Position numbers and translations under genes: made by a program. The notes beneath the pieces were generated by a model. That model saw only the letters and a program-made list of their open reading frames with translations, was not told the DNA's origin and ran no database searches. From positions 1 to 64,000 of the forward strand of contig UPZS01000002.1 of assembly GCA_900538905.1 (NCBI GenBank): a DNA stretch of 64,000 nucleotides. Reading direction: 5' to 3'. Numbering within the stretch: position 1 is the stretch's first letter; every line of letters starts with the position of its first letter. This stretch comes from an uncultured Sutterella sp. GTDB taxonomy: Bacteria > Pseudomonadota > Gammaproteobacteria > Burkholderiales > Burkholderiaceae_F. Shown one piece after another: positions 40,608 to 49,293 of this stretch.

Positions 40608-42059
40608 TTACTGGACAATTTCCTCGTCCTTATTACGAGGCCAACACTGTACGCCGCGCATATTGTCCAGACATTTCGGATCGAATTCCGGGTTCTCGAT
40701 ACCGGCCTTTTTCTGCTTGACGTAATCGTCCAGCGCCCTGTAGGCATAGCGTCCGATTATCGCAATGGACGCCAGGTTGACCAAAGCCATCAGTGCCATG
40801 AAGAGGTCGGCGAGATTCCACACCAAACCCAGTTCGGTCACGCTGCCGATGAAAGCCATCAGCACCACCAGAGCACGGAAAATCCACAGCGCCGCCGGAT
40901 GCTTGCTGATAAAGCCCATGTTCATTTCACCGTAGAAGTAGTTGCCGATGATGGAGCTAAACGCAAAGAAAAGCACCACGACCGTGATGAAATGGTTCAT
41001 CCAGGAACCGATCTCGGAGGAAAGCATGTGCTGGATGAGTTCGATGCCGGTAAGCCCTGATTCCTTCCAGCCCGGCACGATCAGAACGATCATGGCCGAA
41101 GCCGTACAGACAACCATGGTGTCGAAGTAAACGCCGAGCGCCTGAACCAGCCCCTGCTTGACCGGATGTGTAGCATCGGCCGCAGCGGCAGCGTTCGGAA
41201 CGGCACCCATACCGGCTTCGTTCGAGAAGAGACCACGCTTGATGCCGGTCATCACGATCATGCCGAACGTCGCACCGTAGGCGGCATCGAAGTCGAACGC
41301 GTTCGTGACGATTTCATAGAGCACGCGCGGGTACTGATCGATGTGCATGCAGGTAAAGAAAATCGCGACCATCAGGTAGGCGCCCGCCATAAAAGGCACC
41401 ATCACGCCCACGACGCGGGCGATGCGAGTCAGACCACCGAAGATGATGAGTGCCGTGAGAACTGCAACCGTAAGCCCCGTGGCAAAGGTCGAAACACCCC
41501 AGCTCGTCTGCACGGACAAGGCCATCGTGTTTGCCTGAACCGAATTGAAGATCAGGCCGTAGGTCACCGAGATCAAGACCGCAAAGAGGCCCGCAAAGAA
41601 GGGAGAGCCAATCACGTTGCGGATGTAGTAGGCCGGACCACCCGCAAAACCGCCTTGAGGACGCTTGACCTTGTAGATCTGAGCAAGCGTCGATTCTACA
41701 AAGCCCGAAGCCGCGCCGATCGTTGCGATCACCCACATCCAGAACACGGCGCCCGGACCACCGAGAACCACCGCGATGGCGATGCCGGCGATGTTGCCGA
41801 CTCCCACGCGCGAAGCGGTTGACACGCAGAAGGCCTGGAACGTCGAGATGTGTCCCTCGCGCGGCAGACTGCCAACGCCTTCGCCAATAAGGCGGAACAT
41901 TTCGGGAATGCAGCGAATCTGAACGAACTTCGTTTTGTAGGTAAACCACAGCCCCAACAGAATCAGGGCGGCGATGAGAATGTACGTCCAGAGAAAATTG
42001 TTGACCGTGCCGACAAGTTCTCCAAGGATATGCGCAAATTGATTTAATCCGTCAGTCAA
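40608..42059 (-). CDS. Sodium:alanine symporter family (AGCS) transporter
   Basis: 483-aa inner membrane sodium/amino acid symporter (AlsT/AgcS type), about ten hydrophobic segments. Family signature seen: VGNIAGIAIAVVLGGPGAVFWMW, GGFAGGPAYYI, and SNEAGMGAVPNAAAAA. Likely imports alanine or glycine. Single gene with strong terminator, divergent from the dus gene. Confidence 0.93.
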   Translation of the reverse strand: MTDGLNQFAHILGELVGTVNNFLWTYILIAALILLGLWFTYKTKFVQIRCIPEMFRLIGEGVGSLPREGHISTFQAFCVSTASRVGVGNIAGIAIAVVLGGPGAVFWMWVIATIGAASGFVESTLAQIYKVKRPQGGFAGGPAYYIRNVIGSPFFAGLFAVLISVTYGLIFNSVQANTMALSVQTSWGVSTFATGLTVAVLTALIIFGGLTRIARVVGVMVPFMAGAYLMVAIFFTCMHIDQYPRVLYEIVTNAFDFDAAYGATFGMIVMTGIKRGLFSNEAGMGAVPNAAAAADATHPVKQGLVQALGVYFDTMVVCTASAMIVLIVPGWKESGLTGIELIQHMLSSEIGSWMNHFITVVVLFFAFSSIIGNYFYGEMNMGFISKHPAALWIFRALVVLMAFIGSVTELGLVWNLADLFMALMALVNLASIAIIGRYAYRALDDYVKQKKAGIENPEFDPKCLDNMRGVQCWPRNKDEEIVQ

Positions 42060-42176
42060 TGTTGTCGATCCCCCGTTGTATCTTCTTGTTTTTACTGTCG
42101 AAAAGAAAGGCCGCTATTTTACAGAAGCTTCGGAGCAATCTGAAAGCAGTAACTTTGGCGCATACCAACTCCTCGT

Positions 42177-42205
42177 TTGAGAGTCTAAGACTGTATCGAT
42201 ACAAT
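42177..42205 (+). promoter_or_regulatory. Sigma-70 promoter of the dus gene, with overlapping palindrome
   Basis: TTGAGA (42177-42182) and TACAAT (42200-42205) with a 17-base spacer; 32 bases between the -10 and the ATG. A 12-bp palindrome TGTATCGATACA (42192-42203) overlaps the -10 box and could be a repressor site. Confidence 0.65.
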
Positions 42206-42237
42206 GCCGCTCTCGCTTTTTTCGCCGATTCCCATTC

Positions 42238-43257
42238 ATGACGCTCTCCACTTTGCCCGAACTAACCGTTGCGCCCATGGAAGGTCTCACGACCGTTGTC
42301 TATCGCCGTCTGCACGCGCAGTTTTTCGGCGCAGCCGACCGCTACTACCTTCCGTTCGTCACGCCCACGCGTGAGCCGAAGTTCACCGATCGGCAGATGC
42401 GAGAACTTGCTCCGCAGGCCAATGAAGGAATCTGCGCCATTCCTCAGCTGCTCACGAGAAATGCCGACGATTTCATCTGGGCGGCCAAAGCTCTCGCCGA
42501 TCTCGGGTACAAAGAAGTCAATCTCAATTTGGGCTGCCCGGCCGGTACCGTGACCGCCAAAGGCAAAGGCTCGGGCTTTTTGCAGTATCCGACGGATCTG
42601 CACGCCTTTTTGTCCCGCATTTTTGAAGCGGACTTGCCGATAGCCGTTTCACTCAAGACGCGAGTGGGCTATCGCTCACCCAACGAATTTGAAAACCTCG
42701 TCGACATATACGCGCGTTTCCCCATGACGCGGCTCATTGTGCATCCGCGCCTAAAAACGGATCTCTACCGCGGAGACGTGCGTCTGGAGGTTCTCGACAA
42801 GGTTCTGTCCTCTTTGCCGATGCCGCTTGGCTACAACGGCGACCTGATCACTCCCGGGGACATCGAAAAGGTTTCCTTGCGCTACTCGGGCGCTCCAGGC
42901 GGTCTGGCCGAAATCATGGTTGGCCGGGCACTGATGGCCGATCCCGCCCTCTTTCGCAAATCCAAGGGCGGCAATGCGGCGAGCCTATCGGAAATCCTTT
43001 CCTTTCACGAGGCGCTCTTTGAGGCCTACACGACGCTCTTCGAAAGTCAGAAAAACGCCATGATGCGCATGAAGGAATATTGGTTCTTTCAGCTGTGTCT
43101 GTTTGGCGAAGACGGAGACGAAGCGCGCATCAAAAAAGCCGCTTCAAAAATCTTCCGCTGCAAACAGGTTCCCGACTTTGAAGCTGCGGTCCGAGAGGCG
43201 GCCGAGAGCTTCTCGCTGCGCCGCGATGCACGCTACGGCTGGCGCAAACCGCTCTGA
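42238..43257 (+). CDS. tRNA-dihydrouridine synthase
   Basis: FMN enzyme that reduces uridine to dihydrouridine in tRNA. 339 aa. Seen: VAPMEGLTTVVYRR (FMN site), LPFVTP, catalytic Cys100 in LNLGCPAGTV, SLKTRVGYRSP and VHPR; GYNGDL and MVGRALMADP near the end. It is not clearly DusA, DusB or DusC; closest in style to the family seen in clostridia. Single gene, convergent with ybaK. Confidence 0.88.
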   Translation: MTLSTLPELTVAPMEGLTTVVYRRLHAQFFGAADRYYLPFVTPTREPKFTDRQMRELAPQANEGICAIPQLLTRNADDFIWAAKALADLGYKEVNLNLGCPAGTVTAKGKGSGFLQYPTDLHAFLSRIFEADLPIAVSLKTRVGYRSPNEFENLVDIYARFPMTRLIVHPRLKTDLYRGDVRLEVLDKVLSSLPMPLGYNGDLITPGDIEKVSLRYSGAPGGLAEIMVGRALMADPALFRKSKGGNAASLSEILSFHEALFEAYTTLFESQKNAMMRMKEYWFFQLCLFGEDGDEARIKKAASKIFRCKQVPDFEAAVREAAESFSLRRDARYGWRKPL

Positions 43258-43263
43258 ATTCCG

Positions 43264-43734
43264 TTATTCCCGCACGACGGTCACGTCAACCCAACCGAGT
43301 GCATGCGAGGCTTCAAACAGTTCCTGCGGCGTAAAACGCACCGCACTTTGATCGTCTCCGCAGGCCGGGTAAACCGTCTCGAAGCGCTGTAGGCTTACAT
43401 CGCAATAAATCTGCACGCCTTCGTTGACGCCAAAGGGGCAAACACCGCCCGGAGCATGTCCCACGAGCGCTTCCACCTCTTCACCGCGGATCATCTGCGC
43501 CTTGAAGCCGAAGTGCTCCCTAAACTTGGCGTTTGACAATTTCACGTCGCCCGCAGCCAGCACCAGAACGGCGCCGTCGGGCGAGCGCAGCGCCAACGTC
43601 TTGGCAATGTGCGCGGGCTCGCAGCCCAAAGCCTGGGCGGCCAGCGCCACCGTTGCCGTGTTGGCTTCAAAAAAGCGTACGCGATCGCCCCACCCTTCGG
43701 TCTGCAATTGAGCCAGAGCTCGTTGTCTCGACAT
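43264..43734 (-). CDS. ybaK: YbaK/EbsC family Cys-tRNA(Pro) deacylase
   Basis: Removes wrongly attached amino acids from tRNA-Pro (family: YbaK/ProX). 156 aa. Seen: AKTLALRSPDGAVLVLAAGD, catalytic-region lysine, LSNAKFREHFG, and GHAPGGVCPFGV. It starts 2 bases after the recD stop codon, so it is the last gene of recC-recB-recD-ybaK. Confidence 0.88.
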   Translation of the reverse strand: MSRQRALAQLQTEGWGDRVRFFEANTATVALAAQALGCEPAHIAKTLALRSPDGAVLVLAAGDVKLSNAKFREHFGFKAQMIRGEEVEALVGHAPGGVCPFGVNEGVQIYCDVSLQRFETVYPACGDDQSAVRFTPQELFEASHALGWVDVTVVRE

Positions 43735-43736
43735 AG

Positions 43737-45761
43737 TTATCTCCTTGTTTTCTGCATTCTGTCCTTGGCTTCGACAATACGTCGAATCAAACCGCCCTGA
43801 CGCTGAACAGGCGTGCGTAGCGCCTTTTTCACCACGGTAAGTTTTCCGAAGACATCCAGCGATCCATAGGTCGTCTGCTTACCGTTGCGCTCATCACGCA
43901 CGCGGGTGACGGCGGTGTAGAAAAGCTCTCGCGTAGCCAGCCCCGAGTTAGGATCCTGGGGCATGAGTACGGCAACGTGATGGTATTCCGAGCCTTGCGA
44001 TTGATGAATCGTAATGGCAAAAGCAGGCTCAATGTGACCGATCAGGCCGAATCGCACCAGGCGTGAGCTGTCCGGAAAATAGACGTTGGCCTGCGTTGCA
44101 TCGAATTCAGCTCCTTCAAACCAGCTCTGCCCCGGCATCACCACACCAATGTCGCCGTTGTAGACCTCAAGCATCGAGTCGTTGCGGCGGACAATCATCG
44201 GACGAAACGCCGGATAAGGAATACCCTCTTTGACAAAAATCGATTCGGCAAACGCGTTGACGGCCTGCGCGCTCATCGGCCCCTCGCGGTTGGAGGCAAG
44301 TACGCCAACGGAAAAGTAGAGCCGCGCAAGCTTACGCGCCGCATCGTGAAGCGACTTTTCTGTGCGATTGCGCCGCAGTTCCGCAATTACCTTGAGCGGC
44401 GAGGACAATTCGTTTTCAAACCATTTCTTAAAGCTCGCCGACAGATCGCCCTTGGGGGCATCCTCGTGCAGTCGCAGCGGGTTGTCGACTCGCGGATCGT
44501 TGTCGCTGTTTTCGACAAAAGCGTCCGTCACAATCAGTTCCTCACCTTCGCGGCTTGCCTCTGCAATTTTTCCGAGCGCCTTGCTTGCATCAAAACGCCA
44601 GCTCTTTGTGAGATGGCTGATGTTATCGGCCAACGGGCCCTTCAGGTCGCTCACGTCCGCAAAAAACGAACCGGGACCGACGGCAGCAAGCTGGAAGCGA
44701 TCGCCGAGCAGAATCACTTTGGTTCTGTCGGCATCAATGCACTTGAACAAATTGCTTGCCAGGCGGATATCGATCATGGACGACTCGTCAACCACAACGA
44801 TGTCAGCTTGAAGAGGATTGTTCTTGCTCGGCGTTCTGCCGTCGGCTCCGGGCGTGTAGAGCAAACGGTGCAGCGTCTTGGCTTCCAGCCCCATAAGCTT
44901 TTCCTGAATGCCTTTTTCCTCGATACGGCTGACGTTGTTTGCCACAGCCTCCTTCATGCGCGAGGCAGCTTTACCGGTCGGCGCGGCAAGCTGAATGACA
45001 GATTCGGGATCTTTTTTGATCAGGCATTTAAGAATATTAACCACGGCCGTGGTTTTGCCGGTGCCGGGCCCGCCGCTGATCACCGTCAGTCGGTTGGCCA
45101 ACGCAATGTCAGCAGCTCGCTGAGCTTCATGCAGGGCATCGACCGATTCCACAGTCACAGAATCGAAGGCAAGTTCAGCAAGATACTCGCCGAGCGCCTG
45201 TTCTTGTGCGTAGGACTTCTGTGTATAGACAAGCGTTTCTCTGTCTGTAGCTTCGGCAACCAACAAAGCCGGTCCGCCCGCAAACACCCCCTCGCCTGCC
45301 GTTAAACCCGGGTTTCCAACCAAACCGAAAGCACGAAGATCGTCTACCAGTTCTTCAAATGTCAGCGATTGGGGCAAAGGAACAAAAGTCTTATCGCTCG
45401 AAGACGCGCGCCTTTGCATCGTACTGTTAAAAAGTTCCAGACGACGCTTGAACTTTTCTTTTCCGACGCACAAGCTTCCGTCGTTGAGCGCATCGAAAAC
45501 GCAGAACATCAAAAGCGACAGTTTGTCTTCGCTATCAGACTTCAGATCGGCTTGTCCGTGGCGCTTCAGCATATTGATGATTACTCCCGAACGCATGCGC
45601 GCCGCGTCCAACTCGGCATCCGTTGCTGCCGAGATCGAACCCAAAAGCCGGAGTGTTCTCTCCACCGTCTGCTGCTCCTGCGCCTGTATGTCGGAAAAGA
45701 CAGGACCGAAATCCAAAGACTGCTGACGGCTGTCGGTCTGTACGCGTCGATTTCTAGTCAT
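43737..45761 (-). CDS. recD: RecBCD nuclease alpha subunit RecD
   Basis: 5'-3' helicase of the RecBCD complex for double-strand break repair and degradation of linear DNA. 674 aa. Walker A GGPGTGKT at about 230-237, Walker B VVVDESSM, and motif FAITIHQSQGSEY near the C-terminus. The start ATG at 45761 overlaps the recB stop codon by eight bases (ATGACTAG), typical of tight coupling. Confidence 0.95.
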   Translation of the reverse strand: MTRNRRVQTDSRQQSLDFGPVFSDIQAQEQQTVERTLRLLGSISAATDAELDAARMRSGVIINMLKRHGQADLKSDSEDKLSLLMFCVFDALNDGSLCVGKEKFKRRLELFNSTMQRRASSSDKTFVPLPQSLTFEELVDDLRAFGLVGNPGLTAGEGVFAGGPALLVAEATDRETLVYTQKSYAQEQALGEYLAELAFDSVTVESVDALHEAQRAADIALANRLTVISGGPGTGKTTAVVNILKCLIKKDPESVIQLAAPTGKAASRMKEAVANNVSRIEEKGIQEKLMGLEAKTLHRLLYTPGADGRTPSKNNPLQADIVVVDESSMIDIRLASNLFKCIDADRTKVILLGDRFQLAAVGPGSFFADVSDLKGPLADNISHLTKSWRFDASKALGKIAEASREGEELIVTDAFVENSDNDPRVDNPLRLHEDAPKGDLSASFKKWFENELSSPLKVIAELRRNRTEKSLHDAARKLARLYFSVGVLASNREGPMSAQAVNAFAESIFVKEGIPYPAFRPMIVRRNDSMLEVYNGDIGVVMPGQSWFEGAEFDATQANVYFPDSSRLVRFGLIGHIEPAFAITIHQSQGSEYHHVAVLMPQDPNSGLATRELFYTAVTRVRDERNGKQTTYGSLDVFGKLTVVKKALRTPVQRQGGLIRRIVEAKDRMQKTRR

Positions 45762-48700
45762 TGCTGTCACCCAAAAGCGCATCGAGCGCATCCACCGCCT
45801 CTCGCGGACAATCAAAATACACGCCGGTACGTCTTCCCTTTTCGTCCAATGCGCACTGTGCGTTCACCCCGCGCACAAAAACGTAAAAGGCGCCACCGAT
45901 AACGTTCCATACCGTTTCCTGCGTCAACCCCGCTGTTGCCATCAGATGACGCTTGAGCGCCGTCAAATAAATCACGTACTGTAGCGCGTAATGCTTGCGC
46001 TCAATTTCCCCGCGCAGCACCTCTTGCGAATAATCCTCTGGCGAGGCTCCCAACCAGTTGCTCTTCCAGTCGAGGATGTAATACTTGCCGTCGGCAACGA
46101 ACACCATGTCGATCGCACCGGTCAGATACCCTTGCAAAACATTGTCCCGGAGGCTTTGCATCGGGAAACCGTGCGAGGCCATGCACTCGGCTACATCCTT
46201 GGAGCGAAGCTTCGAATTGGGAACCGAAAGCAGGAACGGCATTTCGCACTGACGCTCGCCGAACGTGAGTCGATCGAGCACAAAGGGCGGTGTCGCTTCG
46301 TTCGAACCTATCGTCTTTGCGTTAAAGAGTTCACATGACACGGTGTTTCTAACGTAACCGGCAATGAGTTCAGCGCCGGCCTCGAGCACGGCCTCACGCT
46401 GCTGCGGGTCCGCCCGCCTTAGCAATGCGGAAGCAGCCAGCAACGACCGAATGTTTTCAAGAACGGCTTCACGGTTTTCCGGTTTGGCGTTCATCACGCG
46501 CTCAAGTAGCTTGTGAATCCAGTCACCGGCCGCCGCACCGCGTAGTAACAACTGTGCCTGCAGTAGGTGTTCGTCCTGTCCTTCTTCAATGTCAACAGTC
46601 ACATCCTGCTTGACTGTGGGAGCAGCAAAGGCGCGTTGATTTTCTTCATCAGCTTCCAAAACGGCATCGGCGCCTTCGAATTCCTCAGCTTCGAACTCTT
46701 CGCCGACACTTGCGCCCAAACCGGAGGCAATTGCCGTAAAGCTGGATCGATGCCAGGCCGAATGGACGCTCACCGGCTTGGCAGCCTGTACGCGAAGGGC
46801 CTGCACACTCATGACGGGAGCGGCAGGGGGAACGCTCGAGCGGATTTCAAAAAGATCTTCCCCCGAGCACGGTTCCAACGGCACAAAGTTTTGCTGCAAA
46901 TCTCGGCAAAGCGCCTCGCAGACGGCCCGAACGTCGGGCAACTGTCCTGATTGCTTGATCGATGCAAGATAGCGACGGCGGGTTTCTTCGGCGGCATTAC
47001 GCACAATTCCCAAAACGTCAACATACTCCTTCATCGTTTGGGCAACCGGAGATACCTCGCCGGTCATCGCCTGTACATAGGCGTTGTTCGCACTGTCCCT
47101 GGAGTATTGCCTGCTGTTGGCTGCAATAAAAAGCGGCAACACCAGACGGGACGACGCACGCGTCATGGCCACGTAGGCCTGACGCAAAAGCTCGAGTACC
47201 CGGCCTTCATATATCTTGCCGCTTTTGTCTTCCCGTTCATTTGGATTGACACTCACTTCATCACTGTCGGCGCCTCTGGACATCCAGAAAGTATCAGCGT
47301 CTCGCTTTTGTGTCCTCATCGATTCGGTTTGCACCAAATACACGACCGGATATTCGAGCCCTTTGCTGGCATGAACGGTTACCACGCGAACAACATTCTC
47401 ATCGTTAGGCTTTCTCACGCAATGGTTTTCATTGCTTCGGCTGGGATGCGCCAGGCGTTCCATAGCGCGCAAAACGGCCCCGGGCGAACCCACTTGCCGA
47501 TAAATTTCCTGAAGAAGCTCACCGAGATGTTCGTGGTTCATCAGCATCGCAACGCCGCCTTGAATCGGCAGCAGCCGTTCCTGCAGGCGACGTTCGCGGG
47601 CTATGTAAGACAAAGCCGCTGCGGGGCCACTCGCCTCGAATCGCTCAAGAGCGTTTTGAAGGAGCTGCCGATCGGCACCCGCCGCCGACAAATCCTCGCG
47701 AATGTCACTGAGCGTTCGTCCGATCAGCCGTGTGGCTCGGGCCGTCGCAAACTTTTTTGTATCCGTCGGCGAAAGCATCGCTTCAAAAACAGCTCTCACG
47801 TCGTCGGCTTCAGACGTCGTAAACACGTTCGTCTGATCGTCAAGCAGCGTGCGTACGCCGCGCGCGAGCAGTTCGCGCTGAACGTGCTGTGAGGCAGTGC
47901 GCTTTTTCACCAAAATCGAGATGTCACCGGGACGCAGCACGCGCCATTGTCTGTGTCGATAGATATAAACCGTTCCGTCCAGCAAAGAGGCGATGTCATC
48001 GGCCATGTATTTGGCTTCGGCCTGTCTTACGGCCTCGATTTTGGAGCCTGACAGCGTTTCGTCGTCCACCCAAAGACTCATGACCGGCACGAATTCCGGT
48101 TTACCATCGCGAATCCTCACCAAGGGCATGGCCGAAGCACCGGTCTTGAGATCCGAATAGCGAATGTCGGCAGACAGAAAACTGCCTGAGGAACCGTTAG
48201 CGGTGAAAAAAGCATTGACGGCCGTCACTAGTGCCGGGGTCGAACGGTAGTTGGTCTCGAGCGTACGAAGCCCCGCCGATTCGCTTTGGCTGCCCATTTG
48301 CTCGATGTCGTTTCTCGCTTGCAGATAGACATCGAGCTCTGCGCCGCGAAAGGCATAGATCGCCTGCTTAGGATCGCCCACAAAAAAGACGCTCTTGGGA
48401 GCCTCGGGCAGATCGGCCAAAAACAACGTTTTAAAAATTCGGTACTGGATGCGATCGGTATCCTGAAACTCATCGATCAGGACGGCATCGTAACGATTGC
48501 GGATGCGCCCAAGGGCTGAATCGCCGCTTTGAACAAGCGAATACATCTCGGTCAGAAGCGCGGAAAAACTCTTGACGCCGTGCAGCCGCTCAAGTTCGCG
48601 TACGCGCCGCGGACCTTCCTGCAGAAAGCGCTCGAAAAGCGATTTAAGCGTCGGATCGCTCAAATCGTCACTGTCAATCCGAGCCTGAGGCTTAACGCTG

Positions 48701-49290
48701 CTGCCATGTTCTCCAAGCTTGGAAAGTAACTGCGGCAACGATCCCCACTCAAGCACTTTGGCTCTTTGCTCGGGCGTCAGCGCCGGCAATTCACGCCGCA
48801 AAAAGGCTTGAGTGACTTCGGCTTCAAAACCAGTATCACTCACGAACTCAACGTCGTAGGCACCGGCACGCGTAAAGATGAATTCACTCAGCATCTTCTG
48901 GCAAAAGCCGTGAATCGTCAGAATGCTCGCCTCGTCAAAATGTTCGAGAGCACTTTCGATCAGCGCTGCCGGATCATGCTCACGCAAACGGGAGCGCTCG
49001 AAAAAAGTTTCGAATTCGGATTGCTCGTCGCCGTTTTTGAGTACTGCGGACGCTTTGTAGAAAAGCGCGCGCACGCGCTCGCGCAACTCGGCCGTCGCCG
49101 CATTGGTAAAGGTCACGACAAGGATTCTGTCGATGGACACCGCCTCTTCAATCACCAAACGCAACACGATGCGCTCAAGGGCAAACGTTTTTCCCGTGCC
49201 GGCGCTTGCTTCCACGAGCCAGCGCCCGCTTAGGTCAGCCGTCTGAACATCAAAGCCGGACGTCAATTCTTTTCTCTCGGTTTCGTTCAT
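45754..49290 (-). CDS. recB: RecBCD helicase-nuclease beta subunit RecB
   Basis: 3'-5' helicase and nuclease of RecBCD. 1178 aa. Walker A EASAGTGKT at 27-35, DEFQDTD and VVTVHASKGLEYP helicase motifs, and the C-terminal nuclease domain with AIDMVFVADGKYYILDWKSN (Asp/Asp/Lys near 1055-1078). It starts 3 bases after recC stops. All key residues are intact, so the complex should be active. Confidence 0.97.
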   Translation of the reverse strand: MNETERKELTSGFDVQTADLSGRWLVEASAGTGKTFALERIVLRLVIEEAVSIDRILVVTFTNAATAELRERVRALFYKASAVLKNGDEQSEFETFFERSRLREHDPAALIESALEHFDEASILTIHGFCQKMLSEFIFTRAGAYDVEFVSDTGFEAEVTQAFLRRELPALTPEQRAKVLEWGSLPQLLSKLGEHGSSVKPQARIDSDDLSDPTLKSLFERFLQEGPRRVRELERLHGVKSFSALLTEMYSLVQSGDSALGRIRNRYDAVLIDEFQDTDRIQYRIFKTLFLADLPEAPKSVFFVGDPKQAIYAFRGAELDVYLQARNDIEQMGSQSESAGLRTLETNYRSTPALVTAVNAFFTANGSSGSFLSADIRYSDLKTGASAMPLVRIRDGKPEFVPVMSLWVDDETLSGSKIEAVRQAEAKYMADDIASLLDGTVYIYRHRQWRVLRPGDISILVKKRTASQHVQRELLARGVRTLLDDQTNVFTTSEADDVRAVFEAMLSPTDTKKFATARATRLIGRTLSDIREDLSAAGADRQLLQNALERFEASGPAAALSYIARERRLQERLLPIQGGVAMLMNHEHLGELLQEIYRQVGSPGAVLRAMERLAHPSRSNENHCVRKPNDENVVRVVTVHASKGLEYPVVYLVQTESMRTQKRDADTFWMSRGADSDEVSVNPNEREDKSGKIYEGRVLELLRQAYVAMTRASSRLVLPLFIAANSRQYSRDSANNAYVQAMTGEVSPVAQTMKEYVDVLGIVRNAAEETRRRYLASIKQSGQLPDVRAVCEALCRDLQQNFVPLEPCSGEDLFEIRSSVPPAAPVMSVQALRVQAAKPVSVHSAWHRSSFTAIASGLGASVGEEFEAEEFEGADAVLEADEENQRAFAAPTVKQDVTVDIEEGQDEHLLQAQLLLRGAAAGDWIHKLLERVMNAKPENREAVLENIRSLLAASALLRRADPQQREAVLEAGAELIAGYVRNTVSCELFNAKTIGSNEATPPFVLDRLTFGERQCEMPFLLSVPNSKLRSKDVAECMASHGFPMQSLRDNVLQGYLTGAIDMVFVADGKYYILDWKSNWLGASPEDYSQEVLRGEIERKHYALQYVIYLTALKRHLMATAGLTQETVWNVIGGAFYVFVRGVNAQCALDEKGRRTGVYFDCPREAVDALDALLGDSND

Positions 49291-49293
49291 CTC

